From contig NZ_JAAAUC010000013.1 in assembly GCF_009908165.1 (NCBI RefSeq), positions 1 through 64,000 of the forward strand: 64,000 nt of DNA. The letters are read 5' to 3'. Under the pieces are notes generated by a model. That model searched no databases and was not told the origin of the DNA. It saw only the letters and a program-made list of their open reading frames with translations. Below are positions 43,057-51,524 of this stretch, piece after piece. This DNA is from Frigidibacter albus. Lineage in GTDB: Bacteria; Pseudomonadota; Alphaproteobacteria; Rhodobacterales; Rhodobacteraceae. Both the position numbers and the translations under genes were made by a program. Within the stretch, counting starts at the first letter, position 1. The number at the start of each line of letters is the position of its first letter.

Positions 43057-43512
43057 TCATTCCTGCCGCCTGGGGACGGTCATGTAGTATTCGGGGTTCG
43101 GCGCCGGGGCGTAGCCGGCGCGGGTATAGACGGCATGGGCATCGCGCGTCGCCAGCATCCAGCTTGTCACCGTCGCCAGTTCGGGGTGGCTGCGGATGGT
43201 CAGCGCCAGCCAGGGCGCAAGGCCGCGGCCGCGATGGGGCGGCAGCACGAAGACGTCGCGCAGATAGGCGAAGACGGCGCAATCCGTGACCACGCGGGCA
43301 AAGCCCGCCATCGCGCCATCCGGGGCATAGAGGCCCATCGGCAGCGATCCGGCCAGCGCGCGTTCCAGCACCGGGCGGGGCAGGCCATCCGACCAATAGG
43401 CCTCCTCCGCCAGGAAGCAGGCGACGACGCTGATGTCGATGCGGGCACGTTCGGTGGACAGGCTGTAGCCGTCGGGGCGGGTCCAGGTCTGGGGTGCGAG
43501 GGGGTGGATCAT
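43057..43512 (-). CDS. GNAT-family N-acetyltransferase
   Basis: 151 residues from MIHPLAPQTWTRPDGYSLST; perfect AAGGAG upstream of ATG 43512. Single GNAT domain with the acetyl-CoA loop HRGRGLAPWLAL and YTRAGYAP near the end. Three-GNAT theme of the island (also 20034-20882 and 31794-32618). It is divergent from the ArgE-type deacylase gene and is followed by HyuA, an arrangement suggesting linked acylation and deacylation of a pathway intermediate (inference). Confidence 0.85.
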   Translation of the reverse strand: MIHPLAPQTWTRPDGYSLSTERARIDISVVACFLAEEAYWSDGLPRPVLERALAGSLPMGLYAPDGAMAGFARVVTDCAVFAYLRDVFVLPPHRGRGLAPWLALTIRSHPELATVTSWMLATRDAHAVYTRAGYAPAPNPEYYMTVPRRQE

Positions 43513-43607
43513 GGCTATCTCCTTGCGGGCAGGATCGCACGGCGGCACGATGGCCGCTGACTGTGATGCGCCGGCGATCCGCAGGGAATGTTGCAGGGGC
43601 TGCGCAG

Positions 43608-43623
43608 TTCGGCACGATCTGCG
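43608..43623 (+). repeat. 16-bp repeated element upstream of the M20 deacylase
   Basis: TTCGGCACGATCTGCG. An exact inverted copy lies at 45243-45258 upstream of the cupin gene. Relaxed matches: CGCAGATTGCG at 38983-38993 and CGGCGCAATCTTCGG at 32695-32709. All lie in promoter regions of island genes, which fits a shared transcription-factor site (inference). Confidence 0.55.
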
Positions 43624-43666
43624 GGGCGCGCCGGTGAGGATGGGGAAACCCCCGATGGAGCCTGAC

Positions 43667-44800
43667 ATGACGCCCGAAGCGATCCCCGAAGCGATCTTGG
43701 CCGATCTTGTTGCCTGCGCCGATCTGCCCGGCGCGCCGAATGCGCGGGTGGCTGGCTGCGTGCAGGCCCACCTCGCGCGGGCGGGGGTGGAGTGCACGGT
43801 GTTGCCGGGGCCCGAGGGGGACCGGGTGAACCTGTTCGCCACCATCGGGCCGCGGGATGTGCCGGGCTATGTGCTGTCGGGACATATGGATGTGGTGCCG
43901 GTGGCGGGGCAGGTCTGGGCCAGCGACCCGTTCCGCCTGCGGGCCGAAGGCGGGCGGCTCTATGGGCGCGGCGCGACGGACATGAAGGGTTTTCTGGCCT
44001 GCATGATCGCCATGGTGCCGGAGCTTCTGGCACTCGGCCTGCGCCGGCCGATCCATCTGGCGTTTTCCTATGATGAGGAGATCGGCTGCCGCGGCGTCCC
44101 CCATATGCTCGCGGCGCTGCCGGGTCTGTGCGCCCCGCCGCTGGCCTGCATCGTGGGCGAGCCGACCGACATGCAGCCGGTGCTGTCGCACAAGGGCAAG
44201 CAGGCGCTGGAACTGGTGATCGAGGGGAAGGCGGCGCATAGCTCGCAGCCCGATCTGGGGGTGAACGCGATCTATCCGGCGGCGGAGGTGCTGCTGTTCA
44301 TCCGCAATCTGGCGGCGCGGCTGGCGGCCGAGGGGCCGTTCGACGCCCGGTTCTCGCCCCCCTGTTCGACGGTCGTGGCCGGGGTGGTGCAGGGCGGGGC
44401 GGCCCTGAACATCATCCCCGACCGCTGCACGGTGCAGATGGAGGTGCGCTCCGTTCCCGGCCAGGCGCCCGAGGCGATCAGCGCCGAGGTGCTGGCGCGG
44501 CTGGCGGCGTTGGAGGGGGTGCGGGTGTCGCATCGCGAGCTGGCCCGCTATCCCGCGCTGCCCCCGCCCGAGGATCGCGGCCTGGCCGAGCTGCTGGAAC
44601 GGTTGACCGGCAAGCCCGCGCTGCAATCGGTGAGCTATGGCACCGAGGCCGGGCTGTTCCATGGGGCGGGGGTGCCCTCGATCATCTGCGGGCCGGGCTC
44701 GATTTCCCGCGCGCACCGGCCCGATGAGTTCGTGACGGTGGATGAGCTGGCCGGGTGCTGCGCCATGCTGCGGGGGCTTGGGCAGGTGGCGGCGGGCTGA
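43667..44800 (+). CDS. M20-family metallopeptidase, acetylornithine deacetylase-like (ArgE type)
   Basis: 377 residues. Zinc ligands and base are visible: GHMDVV (H73, D75), RGATDMKGF (D105), and YDEEIGC with the Glu pair. A dimerisation insert runs about 175-290, with GKAAHSSQPDLGVN. It removes the acyl or carbamoyl group from an amino acid; ArgE or N-carbamoylase activity are both possible. ATG 43667 has GGAG 6 bases upstream; earlier ATGs at 43640 and 43655 are in frame but less well placed. It is divergent from the GNAT gene. Confidence 0.87.
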   Translation: MTPEAIPEAILADLVACADLPGAPNARVAGCVQAHLARAGVECTVLPGPEGDRVNLFATIGPRDVPGYVLSGHMDVVPVAGQVWASDPFRLRAEGGRLYGRGATDMKGFLACMIAMVPELLALGLRRPIHLAFSYDEEIGCRGVPHMLAALPGLCAPPLACIVGEPTDMQPVLSHKGKQALELVIEGKAAHSSQPDLGVNAIYPAAEVLLFIRNLAARLAAEGPFDARFSPPCSTVVAGVVQGGAALNIIPDRCTVQMEVRSVPGQAPEAISAEVLARLAALEGVRVSHRELARYPALPPPEDRGLAELLERLTGKPALQSVSYGTEAGLFHGAGVPSIICGPGSISRAHRPDEFVTVDELAGCCAMLRGLGQVAAG

Positions 44801-44809
44801 CCCCGCCGC
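44789..44809. terminator. Hairpin at the end of the M20 gene
   Basis: Arms GCGGCGGG (44789-44796) and CCCGCCGC (44802-44809) with loop CTGAC; the loop includes the stop codon. It lies between convergent M20 (+) and cupin (-) genes. No U-run. Confidence 0.5.
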
Positions 44810-44816
44810 ACGCCGT

Positions 44817-45170
44817 TCAATAGGCGACCACGTAGATCTTGCGCACGGTTTCGATGGTGCGCCATGTGCCCACGAAGCCGGGCTTCATCACGAAGCTGTC
44901 GCCGGCGCGGTAGGTGACGGGCGGCTGGCCGGTCTCGGTGAGTTCGACGACGCCTTCGAGGATGTGGCAGAACTCGAAGGTCTCGCCCTTGATCGAATGG
45001 GTCAGGCCGGGGGTGGCCTGCCAGACGCCGGACTTGATCTTGCCGTCCCGCGCCTCATCCATCGCCCAGGTGCTGAATTCTGGCGCGCCTTCGATCAGGC
45101 GGTCGGCATCCGGCAGGGCATGGGTCGGGGTGAAGGTCGGGTTATGGTCGAGGGTCTTGAGCAGGGTCAT
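44817..45170 (-). CDS. Small cupin-domain protein
   Basis: 117 residues forming one cupin barrel: GVWQATPGLTHSIKGETFEFCHILEGVVELTETG holds motif 1 and the AGDSFVMKPGFVGTWRTIETVRK segment motif 2. It looks like the DUF861/EutQ-type cupins often paired with amino-acid oxidases. Function is unknown: an enzyme of a small ring-opening or isomerisation step or a binding protein are both possible. AAGGAG lies upstream of ATG 45170. Neighbours are the deacylase (convergent) and the second transporter. Confidence 0.8.
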   Translation of the reverse strand: MTLLKTLDHNPTFTPTHALPDADRLIEGAPEFSTWAMDEARDGKIKSGVWQATPGLTHSIKGETFEFCHILEGVVELTETGQPPVTYRAGDSFVMKPGFVGTWRTIETVRKIYVVAY

Positions 45171-45242
45171 GGTCGTCTCCTTATGTCGGGGGCAAGATAC
45201 GATGCCCGCCCGCAGCCCCGCCCCCGATCTGGCGCGCGGGGG

Positions 45243-45258
45243 CGCAGATCGTGCCGAA
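45243..45258 (-). repeat. 16-bp repeated element upstream of the cupin gene
   Basis: Reverse-complement copy of the 43608-43623 element, identical in all 16 bases. It lies 73 bases upstream of the cupin start, between the cupin and the second transporter operon. See the partner entry. Confidence 0.55.
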
Positions 45259-45295
45259 GACCGGGGGGCGGGGAGTGGATCGTTCGGCGGCGGCC

Positions 45296-46174
45296 TCAGC
45301 CCGGGCCGCTGCGCACGTCGAGCGCGTCGCGCAGCCCGTCGCCGATGAAGTTGAAGCTGGTGACGGCCATGGTGATGGTGATGCCCGGCACGATGGCCAG
45401 CCAGGGCGCGCTGGCCAGGTATTGCTGCGCGCCGTTCAGCATGTTGCCCCAGCTCGGCAGCGGCGGCTGGATGCCGTAGCCAAGGAAGCTGACATACGCC
45501 TCCAGCAGGATCGCGCGGGCGACGGTCAGCGTGGCGGCGACGATGATCGGGCCCATGGCATTGGGCAGGATCTCGCGGAACATGATGTGGCTGCGGCTGA
45601 GGCCCAGCATCCGCCCGGCCTGCACGAATTCCCGCTCGCGCAGCGACCTCACCTCGGCCTCGACGATGCGGGCCACCTCCATCCAGCTGGTGAGGGCGAT
45701 GATGATGGTGATCATGGTCGGGCTGGGTTTCAGCAGCGCCGCCAGTGCCAGCACCAGGAAGATCGACGGGAAGGCCAGGAACGCATCGACCATGCGCATC
45801 AGCGACGCGCCGACCCAGCCGCCGCGATAGCCTGCGACGACGCCGACAAAGGCCCCCAGCAGCGTGGACAGCACCATCGCGCAGACGCCGACCAGCAGCG
45901 AGGTGCGCCCGGCCATCAGCAGCCGCGCGGCAATGTCGCGGCCAAGCGGGTCAGTCCCCAGATAGTGCTGCCCGGTCATCGGCGGCGCGAAGCGGGCCCG
46001 CAGGTCGATATAGAGCTGGTCATAGGGCAGCAGCCAAGGCCCCGCCACGCAGGCCAGCGTCAGGGCGGTGATCATCACCACCCCGATCAGCGCCAGCCGG
46101 TGCCGGGCAAAACGGCGCACGGCGCGGCTGTGCCACCAGCGGCTGCGCGGTTCGGAAAGGGGGATCGTGGACAT
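45296..46174 (-). CDS. ABC transporter permease, DppC type (second transporter)
   Basis: 292 residues. N-terminal helix (LIGVVMITALTLACVAGPWLL), GTDPLGRDIAARLLMAGRTSL, EAA-type loop GLSRSHIMFREILPNAMGP, and SFLGYGIQPPLPSWGNML near the end. Channel subunit of the second dipeptide/opine-type importer. GAGGAG upstream of ATG 46174; 23 bases after the DppB-type partner. Confidence 0.93.
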   Translation of the reverse strand: MSTIPLSEPRSRWWHSRAVRRFARHRLALIGVVMITALTLACVAGPWLLPYDQLYIDLRARFAPPMTGQHYLGTDPLGRDIAARLLMAGRTSLLVGVCAMVLSTLLGAFVGVVAGYRGGWVGASLMRMVDAFLAFPSIFLVLALAALLKPSPTMITIIIALTSWMEVARIVEAEVRSLREREFVQAGRMLGLSRSHIMFREILPNAMGPIIVAATLTVARAILLEAYVSFLGYGIQPPLPSWGNMLNGAQQYLASAPWLAIVPGITITMAVTSFNFIGDGLRDALDVRSGPG

Positions 46175-46197
46175 GTCAGTCTCCTCGGGGGCGGCGT

Positions 46198-47148
46198 TCA
46201 GCCCAGGCGGATGCGGGGGTCGACCATGGCGATCACGACATCGGCGATCAGGTTGCCAAGCACGGTCAGGAAGGCCGAGAACATCAAGATCCCCATCACG
46301 ACCGGGTAGTCGCTGTAGCCGAGGCTATCCAGAAACAGCCGCCCCATGCCGGGCCAGGTGAACACCGTCTCGGTCACCAGCGCGCCGCCAAGGATGCTGG
46401 GCAGCTGCATTCCCGCCAGCGTGATCATCGGCAGCAGGGCGTTGCCCACGACGTGCTTCATCAGCACCCGCCGTTCGGTCAGGCCCTTGGCACGGGCGGT
46501 CTTGACAAAATCCTGGTTGATCACGTCCAGCGTGGCGCTGCGCATATAGCGGCTCCAGACCGCGACATTGACCAGCGACAGCACGATGCTGGGCAGGATC
46601 AGGTGGTGCAGGTAATTCAGCACCGACCCGTCGCCGATGGTGTACATGTTGCCCGCCGGCACCCAGCCAAGGCGCAGCGAGAAGACATAGATGCCGACAA
46701 GGCCGAACCAGAAGGTCGGGATCGACAGGGCGACCATCGCGCCGACCGTGGCCGAATAGTCGAACATCGAATAGCGATGCGTCGCGCCGCGGATGCCGAT
46801 CCAGGTGCCTATGGCGATGGCGATCACGGTGGACGATCCCATCAGCAGCAGCGTGGCGAACAGGTGCCGCCCGATCACGTCCAGCACCGGAACCCCGTCG
46901 CGGAACGAGGTGCCCCAGTCGCCCTGCAGCATCCGCATCAGCCAGTCGAAATACTGCACCGGCAGCGGGCGGTTCAGCCCCATCTGCTCGGCCAGGCGGT
47001 CCATGTCGGCCTGGGTCATGCCGGGATCGAGCGCGAATTGCGCCAGCGGCCCGCCGGGCATCAGGTTCAGGATCGTGAAGCCGATGATCGACACGATCAG
47101 CAGCAAGATCACGCTCTGCCACAGACGGTTGAGCAAGAAGACCAGCAT
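46198..47148 (-). CDS. ABC transporter permease, DppB type (second transporter)
   Basis: 316 residues. N-terminal anchor helix (VILLLIVSIIGFTIL), NLMPGGPLAQFALDPG periplasmic start, EAA-type loop TARAKGLTERRVLMKHVVGNALLP, and ALVTETVFTWPGMG. Second membrane subunit of this importer. GAGG lies upstream of ATG 47148. A strong hairpin lies between it and the upstream binding-protein gene. Confidence 0.93.
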   Translation of the reverse strand: MLVFLLNRLWQSVILLLIVSIIGFTILNLMPGGPLAQFALDPGMTQADMDRLAEQMGLNRPLPVQYFDWLMRMLQGDWGTSFRDGVPVLDVIGRHLFATLLLMGSSTVIAIAIGTWIGIRGATHRYSMFDYSATVGAMVALSIPTFWFGLVGIYVFSLRLGWVPAGNMYTIGDGSVLNYLHHLILPSIVLSLVNVAVWSRYMRSATLDVINQDFVKTARAKGLTERRVLMKHVVGNALLPMITLAGMQLPSILGGALVTETVFTWPGMGRLFLDSLGYSDYPVVMGILMFSAFLTVLGNLIADVVIAMVDPRIRLG

Positions 47149-47183
47149 GGGCGCCTCGGGGGATCAGCGAATTTCGGGTGGGT

Positions 47184-47210
47184 GCCGCCGCCCCTGTACG
47201 GGGCGGCGGC
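47184..47210 (-). terminator. GC hairpin between binding-protein and permease genes (second transporter)
   Basis: Arms GCCGCCGCCCC (47184-47194) and GGGGCGGCGGC (47200-47210) pair perfectly around TGTAC. It begins 6 bases past the binding-protein stop at 47217. Same position and type as the hairpins at 27716 and 3983. Confidence 0.65.
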
Positions 47211-47216
47211 GTCGGA

Positions 47217-48884
47217 TCAGCTGGCCCAGTACCACTGGCCGGCATTCCAGGTCTCGGTGCGGGTGTTGCCGTTGTGGACGACCCCCTCGATCCCCTCTTT
47301 CCAGGCGCGGATCGAGTTGTCCGAGAACAGCGGCAGGAAGGGCAGGTCGGCGCGGATCAGTTCCTGCACCTCGAGATAGATCTCGCGGCGGCGTTCGGGA
47401 TCGAAGCTCGCGCTGCCTTCGTCCAGCAGCTCGTCCACCCGGGCGTTCTTGTATTGCGCGTTGTTCGATCCGCGCCCGCCCTGCGCGATGATCGCGCCCG
47501 AGTGGAAGCGGTTGGTGACGTCCGGGTCGGAGCCGATCAGATAGGTGATGCCGACGACGACCGAGTCGAACTGCGACTGCGTCCAGAACTCGCCCCAGAT
47601 CACCGCAGCGGGGTAGTTCTCGATCGTCATCTCGATGCCCGCCTCGCGCAGGGTCTGCTGCACGAACTGCTGCAGTTGCTCGCGCAGGTGGTTGCCCGAG
47701 GTGGTGGAGTTCACGAACGAGAGCCGCACCCCGTCTTTCTCGCGGATGCCGTCAGATCCCGGAACCCAGCCGGCCTCGTCCAGCAGCTGGTTGGCGCGTT
47801 CCAGGCTGAATTCATGCTGTGGCAGGTCGGGGTGCAAATAGGCCGAGGTGCGGGGCATGAAGGTTTCCACCGAATCCGGCAGCCCGTAATACAGCGCGTC
47901 GATGATCGAAGCCTTGTCGATGGCGGCATAGACCGCCTCGCGTACCGCCAGTTCCTTGAAGACCGGGCGTTCGAGGTTCAGGTAGATGGTCTCGACCGAG
48001 GTGGCCGGTTCGAGCTTGATCACCTTGCCGGCCAGCGTCTGCGCCTCGGCATAGTTGTCGGGGGTGATGTACATGCGGCCCAGCAGATCGACGTCACCGC
48101 TTTTGAACTGGGTGTAGAGCACGGTCACGTCGGGGATGTACTTGAAGATCAGCTGCTCGATATAGGGGCCCTCGCCGAAATAGTCCGGGTTGGCGACCAG
48201 GCTGATATGGTCCCCTGCGATGCGGTTGTCCCACTTGAACGCGCCGGTGCCGACCGGCGCCTGGTTGAAGGCGGCGGTGTTCGGATCGGCCTCGGCGCCC
48301 AGGATGTGCTTGGGCACCATGAAGGTTTCGGTCAGGAACGACAGGTACGGCGAGAAGGGCTTTTCCATCCGCCAGGTGACCTCGGTCGGCGAGACCACCG
48401 TGACTTCGCGCAGCAGCGAGTGGCCGGCGGTGCGCCAGCTGCGGAAATCCGGGTTCACGATCAGGTCGAGCGTGTACTTGACGTCTTCGGCGGTGAAGGG
48501 CGCGCCGTCATGCCAGGTCACGTCATCGCGCAGCTTCACGCGCCATTCGAGGCCATCCTCGGAAATGCCGCCATTGGCCTGGCTTGGCACTTCGCTGGCA
48601 AGGTTCGGCACGATCTCGCCATCCGGCATCACCCGGAACAGCGCGTCGAACATCGAGAAATGGACGCCGTCATCCACCTCGATCTTGACCATCAGCGGGT
48701 TGAAGTTGGTGGGTTCCTGCGACAGGCCGACGATGATCCGCCCTGTCGGCGTTTCGGGGGGCGTCGCGGCGAAGGCCGGCTTGCCCAGCAGGTTCGGGGC
48801 CAGCAGGCCAGCCGTGCCGGCCGCGCCCATCAGCATGAGGGCGCCGCGGCGCGACATCGTGGTTGGGGTCTTGTGGTGAGCCAT
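47217..48884 (-). CDS. ABC transporter substrate-binding protein, family 5 (second transporter)
   Basis: 555 residues. Signal region: RRGALMLMGAAGTAGLLAPNLL, a twin-Arg start pointing to Tat export. Mature part: LSQEPTNFNPL, FDALFRVMPDGEIVPNLASE, RDDVTWHDGAPFTAEDVKYT, typical of family 5 peptide/opine binders. The first gene of the permease-permease part, 50 bases downstream of the fused ATPase gene. Ligand unknown. AGGGAGA precedes ATG 48884. Confidence 0.92.
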   Translation of the reverse strand: MAHHKTPTTMSRRGALMLMGAAGTAGLLAPNLLGKPAFAATPPETPTGRIIVGLSQEPTNFNPLMVKIEVDDGVHFSMFDALFRVMPDGEIVPNLASEVPSQANGGISEDGLEWRVKLRDDVTWHDGAPFTAEDVKYTLDLIVNPDFRSWRTAGHSLLREVTVVSPTEVTWRMEKPFSPYLSFLTETFMVPKHILGAEADPNTAAFNQAPVGTGAFKWDNRIAGDHISLVANPDYFGEGPYIEQLIFKYIPDVTVLYTQFKSGDVDLLGRMYITPDNYAEAQTLAGKVIKLEPATSVETIYLNLERPVFKELAVREAVYAAIDKASIIDALYYGLPDSVETFMPRTSAYLHPDLPQHEFSLERANQLLDEAGWVPGSDGIREKDGVRLSFVNSTTSGNHLREQLQQFVQQTLREAGIEMTIENYPAAVIWGEFWTQSQFDSVVVGITYLIGSDPDVTNRFHSGAIIAQGGRGSNNAQYKNARVDELLDEGSASFDPERRREIYLEVQELIRADLPFLPLFSDNSIRAWKEGIEGVVHNGNTRTETWNAGQWYWAS

Positions 48885-48934
48885 TGATCGTCTCCCTGAA
48901 GTGGCTTTGCCGTTGTCGGAAGGGGCACCGGGTC

Positions 48935-50599
48935 TTAGCTGCCCGGCTGTTCCCCTGGGATCGCCGCCACCAGTTCGCGGGTGTAGGCGGAGTGTGGATT
49001 GAGGAAGATCTGCGAGGGCGGTCCGCTCTCGACGATCTTGCCGCGCTGCATCACCGCGATCTCGTCGCAGATCTGCGAAGCGACGCGCAGGTCATGGGTG
49101 ATGAAGATCATCCCGACGCCGGTCTCGCGCTGGATCTTGTCCAGCAGTTCCAGGATCTGCGCCTGGATCGACACGTCGAGGGCCGAGACCGCCTCGTCTG
49201 CGACCAGCAACTTGGGCTGGAACATCAGCGCCCGGGCGATGCCCACGCGCTGGCGCTGGCCGCCGGAAAATTCGTGCGGATAGCGGCCGAAGGCGCCGGC
49301 ATCGAGGCCGACCATCGTCAGCAGATCCTGCGCCGAGGCCCGCGCCTTGGCATAGGGCACGCCGTGCGCGACCGGGCCCACCGTCAGGATATGGCCGATG
49401 GTCGAGCGCGGGTTGAGGGACGCGAAGGGATCCTGAAAGATCATCTGGATCTTGGGGCGCAGCGCGCGGAAGCGGTCTTCCTTCAGCGCGGCGATATCGC
49501 TGCCCTCGAACAGGATGCTGCCGCTGTCGCTGTCCATCAGCTTGACCAGCAGCCGGCCCAGCGAGGATTTGCCCGATCCGCTTTCGCCCACGACACCCAA
49601 GGTCCGCCCGGGCCAGAGGTCGAAGGACACGCCGTCCACCGCCTTCACCACCCGCTCGGTGCCCAGCAGCTTGCTGCCGCTGCGATAGGTCTTGACCAGA
49701 CCCTCCACGCGCAGCAGCGGCTCGGCCTTGGCAGGTGCCGCGGCAGGATGCGCGCGGTCGGTGCCGGTCAGGTGCGGCACGGCGGCGATCAGGCGTTTGG
49801 TATAGGGATGCGCGGGGGTGCGCAGTACGGTATCGGCGCTGCCCTGCTCGACGATATGGCCCTTTTCCATCACCACGACGCTGTCGGCAATCTCGGCCAC
49901 GACGCCAAAGTCATGGGTGATGAACATCACGCTCATGCCCTTGCGGGCCTGGATGTCGCGGATCAGCTTCAGGATCTGGGCTTGCGTGGTGACGTCGAGC
50001 GCGGTCGTCGGTTCATCCGCGATCAGGATCGAGGTCTCCAGCGCCAGCGCCATGGCGATCATCACCCGCTGGCGCTGCCCGCCCGACAGGCGGAAGGGAT
50101 ATTGGCGATACATCAGCGGCGGATCGGGCAGGCCGACCTCGTCCAGCAGTTCCAGCGCCCGGGCGCGGCGGCTGCCCGGCGTGCCCACCCCATGCGCCAT
50201 CATCACCTCGGCGATCTGCGCGCCCACGGTCATCAGGGGGTTCAGCGCCGAGAGCGGATCCTGGAAGATCATCGCCATCTTGCGGCCGCGCAGATCGCGC
50301 AGCGTCTCGGCCCCCGCGGCGAGAATGTCGGTCCCGCCCATCCGGATCGCGCCTTCGGTGACCTTGATGCTGGGCGGCAGCAGGCCCATCACCGCATGGG
50401 CGGTGACCGATTTGCCGGAGCCGGATTCGCCGATGATGCACAGGATCTGCCCCGGGAGCAGGTCGAAGGAGATGCCCTGCACCGCATGGGCGCGTTCCAT
50501 GCCGTCCGGCAGGCTGACGGTCAGATCGCGCACCGACAGCACCGGCTGCGGTGCGGCAGGATCAGCAGTCTGAAGGGGTTGAGCGCCTTGGTCGGGCAT
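48935..50599 (-). CDS. Fused dipeptide-type ABC transporter ATPase (second transporter)
   Basis: 554 residues, two ABC domains. Domain 1: Walker A GESGSGKSVT, signature LSGGQRQR, Walker B ILIADEPTT. Domain 2: Walker A GESGSGKSSL, signature FSGGQRQR, Walker B LLVADEAVSALD. It is the first gene of its operon (ATPase - binding protein - permease - permease), the reverse gene order of the first transporter at 24241-29364, so the two were not made by a simple tandem duplication. ATG 50599 follows GGAAG. The AT-rich region upstream is shared with the XRE regulator. Confidence 0.93.
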   Translation of the reverse strand: MPDQGAQPLQTADPAAPQPVLSVRDLTVSLPDGMERAHAVQGISFDLLPGQILCIIGESGSGKSVTAHAVMGLLPPSIKVTEGAIRMGGTDILAAGAETLRDLRGRKMAMIFQDPLSALNPLMTVGAQIAEVMMAHGVGTPGSRRARALELLDEVGLPDPPLMYRQYPFRLSGGQRQRVMIAMALALETSILIADEPTTALDVTTQAQILKLIRDIQARKGMSVMFITHDFGVVAEIADSVVVMEKGHIVEQGSADTVLRTPAHPYTKRLIAAVPHLTGTDRAHPAAAPAKAEPLLRVEGLVKTYRSGSKLLGTERVVKAVDGVSFDLWPGRTLGVVGESGSGKSSLGRLLVKLMDSDSGSILFEGSDIAALKEDRFRALRPKIQMIFQDPFASLNPRSTIGHILTVGPVAHGVPYAKARASAQDLLTMVGLDAGAFGRYPHEFSGGQRQRVGIARALMFQPKLLVADEAVSALDVSIQAQILELLDKIQRETGVGMIFITHDLRVASQICDEIAVMQRGKIVESGPPSQIFLNPHSAYTRELVAAIPGEQPGS

Positions 50600-50872
50600 G
50601 GTCGCTGACTTCCGGTTGAACGTTCACTTTTACAAAAACAAGCATATAGTGAATATTGCAGCAAGGGTCTTGTCAGAGATCGCGCTGCCGTCTTGGCCGA
50701 ATCTGCATGAAGATAGCCAACCAATATGCTGTTAAGTAGTGATTATTCATGTAACGATTATTATTTAAGCGAAACTTTTACCAAACCGGGCAAACATAGA
50801 TATTGAATTTTTATGCGGCCTCTTTCAATATTGTGTGGAGATGCAGGCACGGCCAGGCCGGAGGACAAGGCG
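50600..50872. promoter_or_regulatory. AT-rich divergent regulatory region with inverted and repeated TCAATAT motifs
   Basis: 273 bases markedly richer in A+T than the surroundings. ATATTGAA (50800-50807) and TTCAATAT (50824-50831) form an inverted repeat. A third GAATATTG lies at 50651-50658. GATTATT is repeated twice near 50743-50760. It separates the second transporter operon (-) from the XRE-cupin regulator (+). The repeats are probably binding sites of that regulator. Confidence 0.6.
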
Positions 50873-51499
50873 ATGGATCAGCGGGCAGAGACCCCGGCGG
50901 AGCGGCCCCCCGAGGGCGCGGCCCCGGAGCCCCATGTCGGGGCCACGCTGCGGCGCCTGCGCAAGCAAAGCGGGCTTTCCCTGCAGGCGCTGGCCGTCGC
51001 CTCGGGCGTGTCGGTGGGGATGATCAGCCAGGTGGAGCGCGGGTTGGCCAACCCCTCTGTCCGGCTGCTGACGGCGCTGCGCCGGGCGCTGAATGTCTCG
51101 ATGCAGGACCTGTTCGGCGAGGTGCCGGCGGATGCCGGGGTGCCGGGCAGCGATCCGTCTTTCGTGCGCCGCCGTGAGAATCGCCCGGTCATCAACCTGG
51201 GCTCGATCCGCAAGGAGCTGATGACACCGCCCGACCGGCAGAACCTGCAGCTGATGATCCTGCGGATCGAGCCGGGCGGCGAATCGGGCGGGCGCGCGCT
51301 GAGCTATCCTGCGGAAAAGGGCGGCTTCGTGATGTCGGGCCGCCTGACGCTGACCGTCAATGACCAGCGGGTGGAGCTGAACACCGGCGACAGCTTCTGC
51401 TTCGACAGCGCCCTGCCCCACAGCCTGTGCAACACCGGCGATGAGCCGGTCGAGGTGCTGTGGATCATCGGCGCCGTGCAATTCGACCGCCACCTCTAG
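50873..51499 (+). CDS. XRE-family regulator with C-terminal cupin (PuuR-like)
   Basis: 208 residues from MDQRAETPAERPP. An XRE helix-turn-helix (about 23-81: LRRLRKQSGLSLQALAVASG, VSVGMISQVERGLANPS) is followed by a cupin ligand domain (about 125-205, LNTGDSFCFDSALPHSLCN). This is the layout of PuuR, which represses putrescine use, and of many regulators of amine and sulfur-compound genes. ATG 50873 has GGAGGACAAGG upstream; an ATG at 50813 is in frame but lacks a site. It starts a three-gene unit with the FAD oxidase and the hydroxyacid dehydrogenase. Confidence 0.88.
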   Translation: MDQRAETPAERPPEGAAPEPHVGATLRRLRKQSGLSLQALAVASGVSVGMISQVERGLANPSVRLLTALRRALNVSMQDLFGEVPADAGVPGSDPSFVRRRENRPVINLGSIRKELMTPPDRQNLQLMILRIEPGGESGGRALSYPAEKGGFVMSGRLTLTVNDQRVELNTGDSFCFDSALPHSLCNTGDEPVEVLWIIGAVQFDRHL

Positions 51500-51524
51500 C
51501 GCACAACCCCCCGGAAGGCCGACC

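Noticed and set aside
41006-44716. Extending HyuA upstream to give a 1,236-residue protein
   Set aside because: The upstream part is the mirror of the M20 gene and GNAT region; HyuA has its own start with GAGG at 43048.
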